Of a stretch of DNA of 14,692 nucleotides, positions 1-6,841 are shown in pieces. Source of the stretch: Deltaproteobacteria bacterium (GTDB lineage Bacteria; Desulfobacterota; GWC2-55-46; DRQE01); the NCBI GenBank assembly GCA_030631875.1, contig DAOVKH010000012.1, forward strand, positions 1 through 14,692. Direction: 5' to 3'. The notes below the pieces were generated by a model. It made no database searches, was not told where the DNA came from, and saw only the letters and a list, made by a program, of their open reading frames with translations. The position numbers were made by a program, and so were the translations under genes. Every line of letters starts with the position of its first letter. Position 1 is the stretch's first letter.

Positions 1-564
1 CTCCCACTTTTCGTGGAATGCGCATATGCCGAGGTGGAGCATATCCGGGTTGGTTATGAGAATGTTCGGCGGATTATTGCGTATCTTCTTACGTTTGTGC
101 TGTGAGGTATCGCCGTCGTATATCTCGGCGGTTGGCTTAAGCGGGGTGTCCATAGCCGAGATAAACTCCCTAAGCCCTTTGAGTTGGTCTTGCTCCAACC
201 CCTTGAGAGGGAATATATATAGCGCAGCAGAGGCGTTATCTATGAGTGCGTCTTCAAGGACGGGTATGTTATATATGAGGCTCTTTCCACTCGCCGTCGG
301 GGTCATTACAACGGTGTTTTTGCCCTCTCTGATGAGATCTATGGCTAAGGCCTGGTGCGAGTAAAGCTTTACTATGCCAAGCGAGGTGAGGGCAGAGGTT
401 GTCTCCTCCGATAGAGGCTCTTTTGTCTTTGAATATAGGGGGTTACGAGGTTTGATTACTTCATGGTGAGTAAGGTCCCGTATGTCGGTGCGCGCCTTAA
501 GCTCCCTTATAAATGAGGCTATTGACGGTCTTTTTTCTGCTTTTATATTCTTTTTCGGCGACAT
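1..564 (-). CDS. DEAD/DEAH-box helicase, MrfA (YprA)/Hrq1 family, N-terminal part only
   Basis: The first 188 codons of a superfamily 2 helicase gene that continues beyond the left edge. Visible motifs, counted from the start at 564: a Q-motif-like LYSHQ at 67-71, Walker A TPTASGKS at 88-95, motif Ia FPLKGLEQDQ at 118-127, and ILITNPDMLH at 168-177. The combination of TPTASGKS, a YDGDT segment and TNPDMLH is typical of the MrfA/Hrq1 family, whose full members also carry a C-terminal DUF1998 zinc-binding domain; that part is not visible here. Known members are 3'-5' DNA helicases linked to repair of crosslinked or damaged DNA. An upstream in-frame ATG at 612 would add 16 residues, but it lacks a ribosome site and lies before the predicted transcription start; ATG 564 has AGAGAG about 8-10 bases upstream and is preferred. 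Motif II and beyond are missing, so activity cannot be judged. Confidence 0.85.
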   Translation of the reverse strand, partial: MSPKKNIKAEKRPSIASFIRELKARTDIRDLTHHEVIKPRNPLYSKTKEPLSEETTSALTSLGIVKLYSHQALAIDLIREGKNTVVMTPTASGKSLIYNIPVLEDALIDNASAALYIFPLKGLEQDQLKGLREFISAMDTPLKPTAEIYDGDTSQHKRKKIRNNPPNILITNPDMLHLGICAFHEKWE

Positions 565-595
565 GGGCGGCACTCTCTTAATTGATATAATGGTC

Positions 596-624
596 TTTAT
601 AACATCCTGCATTTGGTTTGACAA
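596..624 (-). promoter_or_regulatory. Predicted sigma-70 type promoter of the helicase gene
   Basis: On the minus strand, TTGTCA (624-619) and TATAAA (601-596) are separated by exactly 17 bp, each with one mismatch to consensus. Transcription would start near 589, downstream of ATG 612 and about 25 bases before ATG 564, which supports the shorter helicase reading. The -35 box overlaps that of the opposing promoter. Confidence 0.55.
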
Positions 625-646
625 GTATCATCTTAAAGGGTATCAT
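618..646 (+). promoter_or_regulatory. Predicted sigma-70 type promoter of the small CxxC protein gene
   Basis: A perfect -35 hexamer TTGACA (618-623) is followed after 17 bp by TATCAT (641-646), one mismatch from TATAAT. Transcription would start near 653, giving a leader of about 58 bases that contains the inverted repeat at 664-688. The -35 box coincides, offset by one base, with that of the opposing helicase promoter. Confidence 0.6.
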
Positions 647-663
647 TTAAATAGAGTTACGTC

Positions 664-688
664 TCTCCCTTACGATGAATGAGGGAGA
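664..688 (+). repeat. Inverted repeat (leader stem-loop) before the CxxC gene
   Basis: TCTCCCTTA pairs with TGAGGGAGA (9 pairs, one T-G wobble) around a 7-base loop. It lies inside the predicted leader, 6 bases before the ribosome site AAAGGA (695-700). No T-run follows, so it is not a classical terminator; it may be a leader hairpin or a protein-binding palindrome. Confidence 0.45.
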
Positions 689-710
689 TGAATGAAAGGA
701 ATAGTAATAT

Positions 711-1013
711 ATGTTGAGGTGTCATGGATGCAGTAAAGAGCTCCCCAAAGGGGGGCTTAAGTATGTCGTAGAGGTAAGAAGCTTTGCCGACTTCGACGGT
801 TATATTGAAGATTACCCCGGAGACGTAGAGGAGGGTATAAACGACCTTCTCGATGTTATGGAGAGTATGGATACCGACGAGATAGAAGAAGACGTCTATG
901 CCGAGCATACCTATTTGCTCTGTAAGCCGTGCAGGGATCGCTTTGCTAAGTACCCATTTCACTCATCTGACTTTACGGAACATAGAAGCGAGCATAAGGG
1001 CACACTGCATTAA
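711..1013 (+). CDS. Small acidic protein with two CxxC pairs (putative zinc-binding), function unknown
   Basis: A 100-residue protein. Two cysteine pairs, C4-x2-C7 (CHGC) near the N-terminus and C71-x2-C74 (CKPC), could form one metal site, probably zinc. The stretch between them is very acidic (about residues 30-65, including MESMDTDEIEEDVY) and looks helical; the C-terminus is histidine-rich (H84, H91, H95, H100). The start ATG is preceded by AAAGGA at 695-700. The gene has a good predicted promoter, is divergent from the helicase gene, and converges with the phosphoesterase gene. I do not recognise a named family. The metal-binding idea rests only on cysteine spacing. An antisense frame over the same region lacks such features and was judged a shadow. 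Confidence 0.7.
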   Translation: MLRCHGCSKELPKGGLKYVVEVRSFADFDGYIEDYPGDVEEGINDLLDVMESMDTDEIEEDVYAEHTYLLCKPCRDRFAKYPFHSSDFTEHRSEHKGTLH

Positions 1014-1029
1014 TCGGTCTTTCGCCGAA

Positions 1030-1054
1030 GTGTCTCTGTAGATTGCAGAGGCAC
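1030..1054. terminator. Stem-loop between convergent genes, possible weak bidirectional terminator
   Basis: GTGTCTCTG pairs with CAGAGGCAC (9 pairs, one wobble) around a 7-base loop. It lies 16 bases after the stop of the CxxC gene and, on the minus strand, 2 bases after the TAA at 1057-1059 that ends the extended phosphoesterase frame. Neither side carries a clear T-run, so termination activity is uncertain, but the position fits an end-of-gene structure for both. Confidence 0.4.
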
Positions 1055-1056
1055 AA

Positions 1057-1149
1057 TTACCTGCCTGCTAAAAGCCTCTCTGCAAGTGAAGTAGCAAGCC
1101 CCGCAGTAATAACCTCTTTAGAAGATTTTTCTACAGGATACTCTACTCA
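1057..1149 (-). pseudogene. Severed C-terminus of the metallophosphoesterase, in frame behind a TGA
   Basis: Directly after the TGA at 1149-1147 the same reading frame stays open for 29 codons and ends at TAA (1057-1059). The tail begins VEYPVEK and includes VITAGLATSLAERLLAGR. From memory, members of this phosphoesterase family of about 240 residues commonly end in a stretch of the type AGLP-x2-LAERL-x2-G, so the tail looks like the ancestral C-terminus rather than chance. Reading through would give 242 residues. The TGA sits where an arginine or similar residue would be expected, and a single CGA to TGA change would explain it. Alternatives are a sequencing error or real readthrough. Confidence 0.6.
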
Positions 1150-1785
1150 CTCGAAGAGTAATTCTCTATTTTCTTTGTCGTATATAAGTAAGGCCGCCCG
1201 CGTATCATGGTCGCGTGGTTGGCCAACACTCCCCGGGTTTACGAGCAGACGTTCGCCCTCTGCTATCACTACCTTGCCTTGAGTATCTTCAAATACGAGA
1301 CCTCTTTGATTACTATATGCCCGTGCCTTGTGTGTGTGGCCAAAGAAGGCGACGGATATGGAATCTGGAATTTCTTCGAGTAAGAGTCGAGCGGCGGTCT
1401 CTGAGCGGATGTAACTATCTTCGTCATCGAGCCTTGCGTGAAAGGCTATGGTATCTTCGTCTATATCTAAGGTGAGTGGCAGGGAACTTAGGAAGGTTAA
1501 GTTATCTTTTGTGAGCGTCCTGCGTGTCCATTCTATGCTTGCCCTTGCCGCGGGGTTAAAGTTCCGTGCGGTCTTTAAGGCACAGGCTCTCGTCTCATGG
1601 TTTCCTGTCGTCGATATTATTCGGCGCTGTCGTATCAACTCAACGCACTCGTTTGGTCTTGCGTTATATCCGACTATATCACCGAGGCAGATAGTTCTGT
1701 CGATACTTATAGAATCTATGCGGCGAAGCACTGCCGTCAGAGCGTGGAGGTTTGAATGTATATCGGATATTATGGCGTAGCGCAT
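1147..1785 (-). CDS. Calcineurin-like metallophosphoesterase (YfcE/MJ0936-type), probably truncated
   Basis: A 212-residue cytoplasmic phosphoesterase with the full metal-binding set: D8-x-H10 (SDIHSN), G35-D36 (CLGDIVGY), G61-N62-H63-E64, and G149-H150-T151-H152. NPGSVGQPRDHDTRAALL near residues 183-200 is the hallmark C-terminal strand of this family. Members are dinuclear-metal phosphodiesterases or phosphatases; the physiological substrate is unknown. ATG 1785 has AAGAGAG about 9 bases upstream. The gene follows the PBP1A gene after 51 bp on the same strand, so cotranscription is possible. The frame ends at TGA where related proteins continue for about 30 residues, and that tail is still encoded in frame downstream. 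The catalytic core is intact, so the short form may be active but missing its last secondary-structure elements. Confidence 0.88.
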   Translation of the reverse strand: MRYAIISDIHSNLHALTAVLRRIDSISIDRTICLGDIVGYNARPNECVELIRQRRIISTTGNHETRACALKTARNFNPAARASIEWTRRTLTKDNLTFLSSLPLTLDIDEDTIAFHARLDDEDSYIRSETAARLLLEEIPDSISVAFFGHTHKARAYSNQRGLVFEDTQGKVVIAEGERLLVNPGSVGQPRDHDTRAALLIYDKENRELLFE

Positions 1786-1836
1786 GGGATGTGTCTCTCT
1801 TAAATAGAAAAAAGACTCGGTGAGGGAGTTCTTACC

Positions 1837-4455
1837 TTAGAGCGAATCGGGCAACATCATCAGACCTCCCGTGCTATCTCCGAGTGGAATGCGTGGGGGC
1901 AGGCCGTCTTCTCTCCCAAAGGGGACTTCCTCCGTGTCGAGTTGCAGGAAGTCGTCGTCTGGCATTGCCGAGCCGTTATCTACTGAGAATTCGGTCGGAG
2001 CCGTACCATTCTTAAATACCTCGAATATCGGTTCAAGGGTTCTTGGTGTGGCAAGGAGTCCTGTTTCAGAGTCTATCTTTACGAATTCAAGGCCTTCGGG
2101 TATTGGGAAGTTTTCAACGGGAAGATTCTTCAACGCACCTTCCATGAAGTCCACCCACATGGGGGAGGCCGCCCTGTAGCCGGTTTCGCTTGTGCCTAAT
2201 GAACGCTCTTCGTCGTATCCTATCCATACGCCTGCGGCCAATTGAGGTGCAAAGCCCAGGAACCAAGCGTCGTTCAGGTTGTTAGTCGTGCCGGTCTTGC
2301 CGCCGACCGGTCTATTCAATCTCTTTGCCTTCCTGCCGGTACCATTCTGCACGACACCTTCGAGGAGGTTTGCGATGATGTAGGCCGTCTGCGGAGAGAG
2401 TGCCTGCTCTTGTACGAGTGTGCTCTCTTCGAGTACGTTGTCATATCTGTCGGTAACCTTCGTTATATATATCGGCTCTGTTCTAATGCCGCTGTTGGCT
2501 ATAGCGCTATATGCACCGGTGAGTTCTTCGAGTGTTACGGCAGAGGCTCCGAGTGCCAAAGACAGATCCTTTGCCAGAGGGGCTGTTATGCCGAGCGCGC
2601 GCGCTGTCTTTACGGCCTTATTTATGCCGATGTCTTTTAGCACCTTTATGGATATTATGTTACGCGATTTTGTTATGCCGGTTCTGATGGTCGTAGGGCC
2701 GTTGAACTTTCGGTTATAGTTGCTTGGTTTCCACTGCCATGTTTCTTCTTCCGTCACGAATAAATCTTCATCGGTAGCCTCTTCATCGCCCGAAAGTTCT
2801 TCGTTGGTTATATCTATGGGGTTGCCGTCTTTATCGACTCTCCTTGTAATCTCTCTTATCTCTTCGAATATGAGTGGCGCGTCTATGACGATAGTTGCAG
2901 GGGTGTAGCCGCTATCTATAGCCGCCGAGTATATAATAGGCTTAAATGCTGAGCCGGGTTGACGTTTCGCCTGTACGGCTCTGTTGAATTGTGTCTTTCC
3001 GAATTTAGAGCCTCCTATCATCGCCTTGACCGCTCCGGTCGCAGGCTCCACTGCGAAGAGTGCCGCTTCGGCCAAAGGTTCCTGGTGTAGCTTAAGGGCT
3101 ATAAGCGGTGTTGGTTTCTGCCGGTCTTTAGCTTTGTCGGAGTCCTCCTTAGCTATTACCTCAGGTATCGTCTTAACCTCGACCTCTATTACGTCGCCCA
3201 CCTTAAAGGCGTTTATCGGTTTTATGCGCTTGGCACCTTTTGGGTCGTTTTCGGGGTTGTAGATTCTCGCTAAAGAAAAGTCTCTACTCTTCATAAAGCC
3301 GCGTTGAGTCCCTATATCAACGAGAACGGTCTTAGCGGAGCGCTTAACCTCTGTGACCACACCTCTGTATACCCCGCCTACCTCGAGCGGTTCTTTTAGA
3401 AGCTCCGCGTCGGTGACCCTTCTGTAGGCTTCGAGGGCTTCTTTTGTTTCGAGCTGTCCGATGGCACCTCTGTAGCCGCGTCTTGTGTCGTGGTCTTTAA
3501 GTCCCTTTGCGATAGCCTCATTCGCTGATTTCTGCATATCTATGTTGAGTGTCGTATATATCTTTAGCCCGCCTTTATATAGAAGGTTTTCGCCGTATTC
3601 TTCTTCAATATAACGCCTGACGTGCTCGGTAAAGTAAGGGGCAACCCATATGGTCTCTTGTTGCTTCTTTGGCTTGAGGACGAGTTCAGTCATGAGTGCT
3701 GAGGCGGCGACCTCTCTCGTGATATAACCTTCCTCTAACATACGGTTGATGACGAAGCCTTGGCGTCGTTCGGCCAATTGGCGGTTCTTGTACGGCGAGT
3801 AAGTACTCGGAGCCTTGGGAAGGCCGGCTAAGAGTGCCGATTCGGCGATATTCAAGTCCTCGACGTTCTTGCCGAAGTAATTTTCAGATGCGGCCTGTAC
3901 ACCGTAAGCACCGTTGCCGAAGTATATCTGGTTCAGGTATAGGTAGAGTATTTCTTCTTTGGATAGATGCTTTTCGAGTCTGTAGGCTAATATGGCCTCT
4001 TTTATCTTACGTGAGTAGGTTCTCTCCGATGAGAGGAAGACGTTCTTTGCCACCTGTTGGGTTATAGTAGACGCACCTTGTCTTGTGCTTCCGGCTTTCA
4101 AGTTCTTATAGATGGCTCTCATTATGCCGAGGTAGTCGATACCCTTGTGCTCGAAGAATTTGGTATCCTCTGCCGCCAGGAAGGCCTTTATCATATGATC
4201 GGGCATCTTTGAAAGCTCTACAAGGACTCTGCGCTCTATATAGAACTCGCCGATGACTTCGTCGGTATCGGAGTAGACCTTGGTTATGAGGCTCGGTCGA
4301 TAGTCTACCAAGTTGGTTACGGCGGGCAGGCCGGTTGAAAAGTATATGTATGCGGCCACGCCCACTATGATAGGGGAGATGACGGCGACCAAAGCCACAT
4401 ACTTCAGGGTCTTCTTTTTCTTGGTCAAGTATTCGTATAGGTTCTTAATCGACAT
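1837..4455 (-). CDS. mrcA: Penicillin-binding protein 1A, bifunctional glycosyltransferase/transpeptidase
   Basis: An 872-residue class A PBP that polymerises lipid II and crosslinks peptidoglycan in the periplasm. A short basic N-terminus (TKKKK) precedes one membrane anchor at about 18-39. The GT51 domain shows EDTKFFEH at 96-103 (E96 catalytic), GASTITQQ at 127-134 and EILYLYLNQIYFG at 168-180. An OB-like insert lies at about 330-460. The transpeptidase domain has S502-AFK (nucleophile), S597-R-N and K720-T-G. Between the first two motifs is a strongly acidic insert at about 531-570 (NEELSGDEEATDEDLF), which seems longer than usual. The start is fixed: an in-frame TGA lies 9 bases upstream. 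No Shine-Dalgarno sequence is visible, and a weak promoter would place the transcript start almost at the ATG. It is divergent from the (p)ppGpp gene and upstream of the phosphoesterase gene. Confidence 0.96.
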   Translation of the reverse strand: MSIKNLYEYLTKKKKTLKYVALVAVISPIIVGVAAYIYFSTGLPAVTNLVDYRPSLITKVYSDTDEVIGEFYIERRVLVELSKMPDHMIKAFLAAEDTKFFEHKGIDYLGIMRAIYKNLKAGSTRQGASTITQQVAKNVFLSSERTYSRKIKEAILAYRLEKHLSKEEILYLYLNQIYFGNGAYGVQAASENYFGKNVEDLNIAESALLAGLPKAPSTYSPYKNRQLAERRQGFVINRMLEEGYITREVAASALMTELVLKPKKQQETIWVAPYFTEHVRRYIEEEYGENLLYKGGLKIYTTLNIDMQKSANEAIAKGLKDHDTRRGYRGAIGQLETKEALEAYRRVTDAELLKEPLEVGGVYRGVVTEVKRSAKTVLVDIGTQRGFMKSRDFSLARIYNPENDPKGAKRIKPINAFKVGDVIEVEVKTIPEVIAKEDSDKAKDRQKPTPLIALKLHQEPLAEAALFAVEPATGAVKAMIGGSKFGKTQFNRAVQAKRQPGSAFKPIIYSAAIDSGYTPATIVIDAPLIFEEIREITRRVDKDGNPIDITNEELSGDEEATDEDLFVTEEETWQWKPSNYNRKFNGPTTIRTGITKSRNIISIKVLKDIGINKAVKTARALGITAPLAKDLSLALGASAVTLEELTGAYSAIANSGIRTEPIYITKVTDRYDNVLEESTLVQEQALSPQTAYIIANLLEGVVQNGTGRKAKRLNRPVGGKTGTTNNLNDAWFLGFAPQLAAGVWIGYDEERSLGTSETGYRAASPMWVDFMEGALKNLPVENFPIPEGLEFVKIDSETGLLATPRTLEPIFEVFKNGTAPTEFSVDNGSAMPDDDFLQLDTEEVPFGREDGLPPRIPLGDSTGGLMMLPDSL

Positions 4456-4463
4456 AATATATC

Positions 4464-4492
4464 ATGGTAACAAAATCAACTGGCTTTGGCAA
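4464..4492 (-). promoter_or_regulatory. Weak predicted promoter of the PBP1A gene
   Basis: On the minus strand TTGCCA (4492-4487) and TACCAT (4469-4464) are 17 bp apart, with 5 and 4 consensus matches. The implied start point, about 4457, is only about 2 bases before the ATG, which would give a nearly leaderless mRNA and fits the absence of a Shine-Dalgarno sequence. Confidence 0.3.
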
Positions 4493-4550
4493 GTATTGGG
4501 CTTATAGCAAGAAAGTATAAGGGCATGACTACTTTGTTGTGGAGCAAGGT

Positions 4551-4563
4551 GCGCTCAGAGCGC
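4551..4563. repeat. Perfect 13-bp palindrome in the PBP1A/relA divergent region
   Basis: GCGCTC-A-GAGCGC, six-base arms around one central base. The single-base centre is too tight for an RNA hairpin but suits a dimeric DNA-binding protein. It lies 11 bp upstream of the predicted relA -35 box, and its centre is 38 bp from that of the second 13-bp palindrome. Confidence 0.4.
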
Positions 4564-4573
4564 GTCACTACTA

Positions 4574-4602
4574 TTGAAAATCCCTTTAATCTACGGTAGA
4601 TT
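4574..4602 (+). promoter_or_regulatory. Predicted promoter of the (p)ppGpp synthetase/hydrolase gene
   Basis: TTGAAA (4574-4579) and TAGATT (4597-4602) are 17 bp apart, with 5 and 4 consensus matches. The predicted start falls at about 4609, the A of the ATG, implying a leaderless transcript; indeed no Shine-Dalgarno sequence precedes this ATG. A TATAAT at 4602-4607 is a better hexamer but would start transcription inside the gene. Confidence 0.35.
4589..4601. repeat. Perfect 13-bp palindrome overlapping the predicted relA -10 region
   Basis: ATCTAC-G-GTAGAT, six-base arms around one base, ending 7 bases before the relA ATG. Its placement over the predicted -10 box is where a repressor operator would be expected. 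Confidence 0.4.
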
Positions 4603-4608
4603 ATAATT

Positions 4609-6816
4609 ATGGTTCGTTTAGATGACATACTCGATAAGGTCAGTGCTTATAATCCTTCCGCGGATCTGGAGATAATCAGGAGGGCGTATGTATTCTCGGC
4701 AAAGGTGCATGAGGGGCAAACCCGCCGTTCCGGGGAGCCTTATCTCAGCCACCCTATGGAGGTCGCAGAGATACTGACTCACTTTAAGATGGACGCCCCT
4801 GTCATAGCGACAGGTTTTCTGCACGATACCGTCGAGGATACTCACGCGACCATCAAAGAGATAAAGGACCTATTCGGTGAAGAGGTCTCCACTCTCGTAG
4901 ACGGACTGACGAAGCTTGCCCGCATAAACTTCGATAGAAGAGAAGACCGAGAGGCCGAGAACTTCCGTAAGATGATACTGGCGATGGCCAAGGACATTCG
5001 TGTCATAGTCATAAAGCTTGCCGACAGGCTCCACAATATGAGAACGCTCGACGCTATGCCCGTCGAGAAGCGAGGCTCTATCGCGCGCGAGACACTCGAC
5101 ATCTACGCGCCGCTGGCCAATAGGCTCGGCATAGGTTGGCTAAAGACAGAGCTTGAAGATCTTTCTCTTAAGTATATCGACCCTGAAAAATACGCATGGC
5201 TCGGCGGACTTCTCGAAGAAAAGAAGGCAGATAAAGAGCAATACATAAAGAAGGTCAAGGATACGATTAAAGGTAAGCTAGAGGAGTATGGCGTAGAGGG
5301 TGAGGTCTCCGGAAGGTTAAAGAATATACACAGCATCTACGCTAAGATGAAGGAGAGAGACCTTGAGTTTGACGATATAAACGACATCCTTGCCTTCCGT
5401 ATAATCGTCGAAGACCTAAACCAATGCTACCTCGCCATGGGGATGGTCCACTCCATTTGGAAGCCCGTCCCCGGACGCTTTAAGGATTATATAGCCATAC
5501 CAAAGCCTAACTTCTATCAGGCCATACACACGACGGTCGTCGGCCCATACGGTGAACGCATGGAAGTTCAGATTAAGACCCGTGATATGCACATGGTCGC
5601 TGAGTATGGCATAGCGGCGCACTGGAAGTATAAAGAAGGCAAGCCCGTCGTCGATAAGAAACGTGACTCGAGCTTCGCCTGGATACGCCAGCTCCTCGAA
5701 TGGCAAAGAGACCTTAAGGATTCCGATGAGTTCTTGGATACGCTGAAGGTTGACTTCTTCCCCGAAGAGGTCTTCTTATTTACGCCCGAAGGCGATATGA
5801 AGGTCTTGCCGGTAGGGGCTACACCCGTAGACTTTGCCTATAGCATCCATACCGACATAGGGCACAGGTGCATAGGTGTTAAGGTCAACGGTAAGAGAGG
5901 CTGGCTTGGCGAGAGGCTCCATAATGGTGATGTTGTTGAGGTATTAACCGACGAGGGGCACGCTCCGAGCAGAGATTGGCTTAAGTTTGTCGTTACATCG
6001 AGAGCAAAGGCGAGGATACGCCAGTGGATAAAGGGCGAGGAGCGTACGGAGAGCCTTAAGCTCGGAAGGAACATATGCGAAGAAGGCTTTATGCGCTACG
6101 CTGTGGACTTTGAAGCAACACTTAAGTCGGGTGAGATTGAGCGCGTTGCTATTGAGGACTTTTCGCTCGAGGGTGTTGATAGCCTCTTTACGCAGATAGG
6201 GTACGGTAAGATCTCGCCTCTGGGCTTTCTTAAAAAACTCTATCCCAAGAGGGACTTTGACGCGAAAGAGACCAAGAAGCCATCACGCTTCGGTAAGGTC
6301 TTTGGTAAATTTAAGAAGAAGAGCAGTGCTCGCAGTGCCACTGCAGGGACGGGCATCATCGTACGTGGCGTGGAGGAGAGGATGGTGCGCTTTGCTAAGT
6401 GCTGCGGGCCATTGCCGGGCGATAAGATTGTTGGCCTTATAACCCCCGGAGAGGGGCTGATCATACACCTGAAGCAATGCAAGAAGCTATTTGACGTAAA
6501 CAGGGAGAGGCTCGTCGACATTCAGTGGGAGAAAGATATCATCACCTCCAGACCCGTTAATTTAGAGGTTACAAGCAAGGACGAAAAAGGTGTCTTGGCG
6601 GCTATGTGTAATGTTATAAAGGAAGCCGATGCCAATATTATAAGCCTCAAGATAGATAGCGCGATAGGAAATAAGGCCGTCTGCAGATTTGTAGTGGAGG
6701 TCATGAACATTACACATCTAAAGAAAATAACCGAATCCTTAGAGTCGATTAAGGATGTATTGAAGGTTAAGAGGGTTGCCGATAGCGTGGAAGTTGTCGG
6801 TAAGGAAAAGCCTTAA
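4609..6816 (+). CDS. relA: Bifunctional (p)ppGpp synthetase/hydrolase (RelA/SpoT, Rsh)
   Basis: A 735-residue long RSH protein that makes and degrades the stringent-response alarmone (p)ppGpp. The N-terminal HD hydrolase domain keeps H48, H72-D73 and E76-D77 (HDTVEDT), plus KLADRLHNMRTL at 136-147, so hydrolysis is likely. The synthetase domain shows RLKNIHSIYAKM at 236-247 and RFKD at 290-293; this RxKD signature marks bifunctional Rel/SpoT enzymes rather than the ExDD of synthetase-only RelA. Then follow the helical AAHWKYKEG at 336-344, a TGS domain at about 386-447, a conserved-cysteine region (C598, C599, H620, C624) and a C-terminal ACT domain at about 645-725. Length is normal for the family. 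The ATG has no Shine-Dalgarno but matches the usual start of relatives. ridA follows after 25 bp, probably in the same operon. rsh or spoT would be equally valid names. Confidence 0.96.
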   Translation: MVRLDDILDKVSAYNPSADLEIIRRAYVFSAKVHEGQTRRSGEPYLSHPMEVAEILTHFKMDAPVIATGFLHDTVEDTHATIKEIKDLFGEEVSTLVDGLTKLARINFDRREDREAENFRKMILAMAKDIRVIVIKLADRLHNMRTLDAMPVEKRGSIARETLDIYAPLANRLGIGWLKTELEDLSLKYIDPEKYAWLGGLLEEKKADKEQYIKKVKDTIKGKLEEYGVEGEVSGRLKNIHSIYAKMKERDLEFDDINDILAFRIIVEDLNQCYLAMGMVHSIWKPVPGRFKDYIAIPKPNFYQAIHTTVVGPYGERMEVQIKTRDMHMVAEYGIAAHWKYKEGKPVVDKKRDSSFAWIRQLLEWQRDLKDSDEFLDTLKVDFFPEEVFLFTPEGDMKVLPVGATPVDFAYSIHTDIGHRCIGVKVNGKRGWLGERLHNGDVVEVLTDEGHAPSRDWLKFVVTSRAKARIRQWIKGEERTESLKLGRNICEEGFMRYAVDFEATLKSGEIERVAIEDFSLEGVDSLFTQIGYGKISPLGFLKKLYPKRDFDAKETKKPSRFGKVFGKFKKKSSARSATAGTGIIVRGVEERMVRFAKCCGPLPGDKIVGLITPGEGLIIHLKQCKKLFDVNRERLVDIQWEKDIITSRPVNLEVTSKDEKGVLAAMCNVIKEADANIISLKIDSAIGNKAVCRFVVEVMNITHLKKITESLESIKDVLKVKRVADSVEVVGKEKP

Positions 6817-6841
6817 GTAGAGAGGAAGGGGGTTTTTTATT

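Noticed and set aside
657..962. Minus-strand open frame of 101 codons opposite the CxxC gene
   Set aside because: The plus-strand gene has a promoter, a ribosome site and paired cysteines; the antisense frame has none of these and its hydrophobic residues mirror the acidic codons of the real gene.
1043..1282. Plus-strand open frame of 79 codons opposite the phosphoesterase gene
   Set aside because: It is antisense to the conserved phosphoesterase coding sequence and its in-frame C-terminal tail, has low-complexity serine-rich content and no ribosome site.
1808..1830. Possible terminator between the PBP1A and phosphoesterase genes: ACTC/GAGT stem followed by six T on the minus strand
   Set aside because: The stem is only 4 bp with a 7-base loop, too weak to call, so cotranscription of the two genes was left open.
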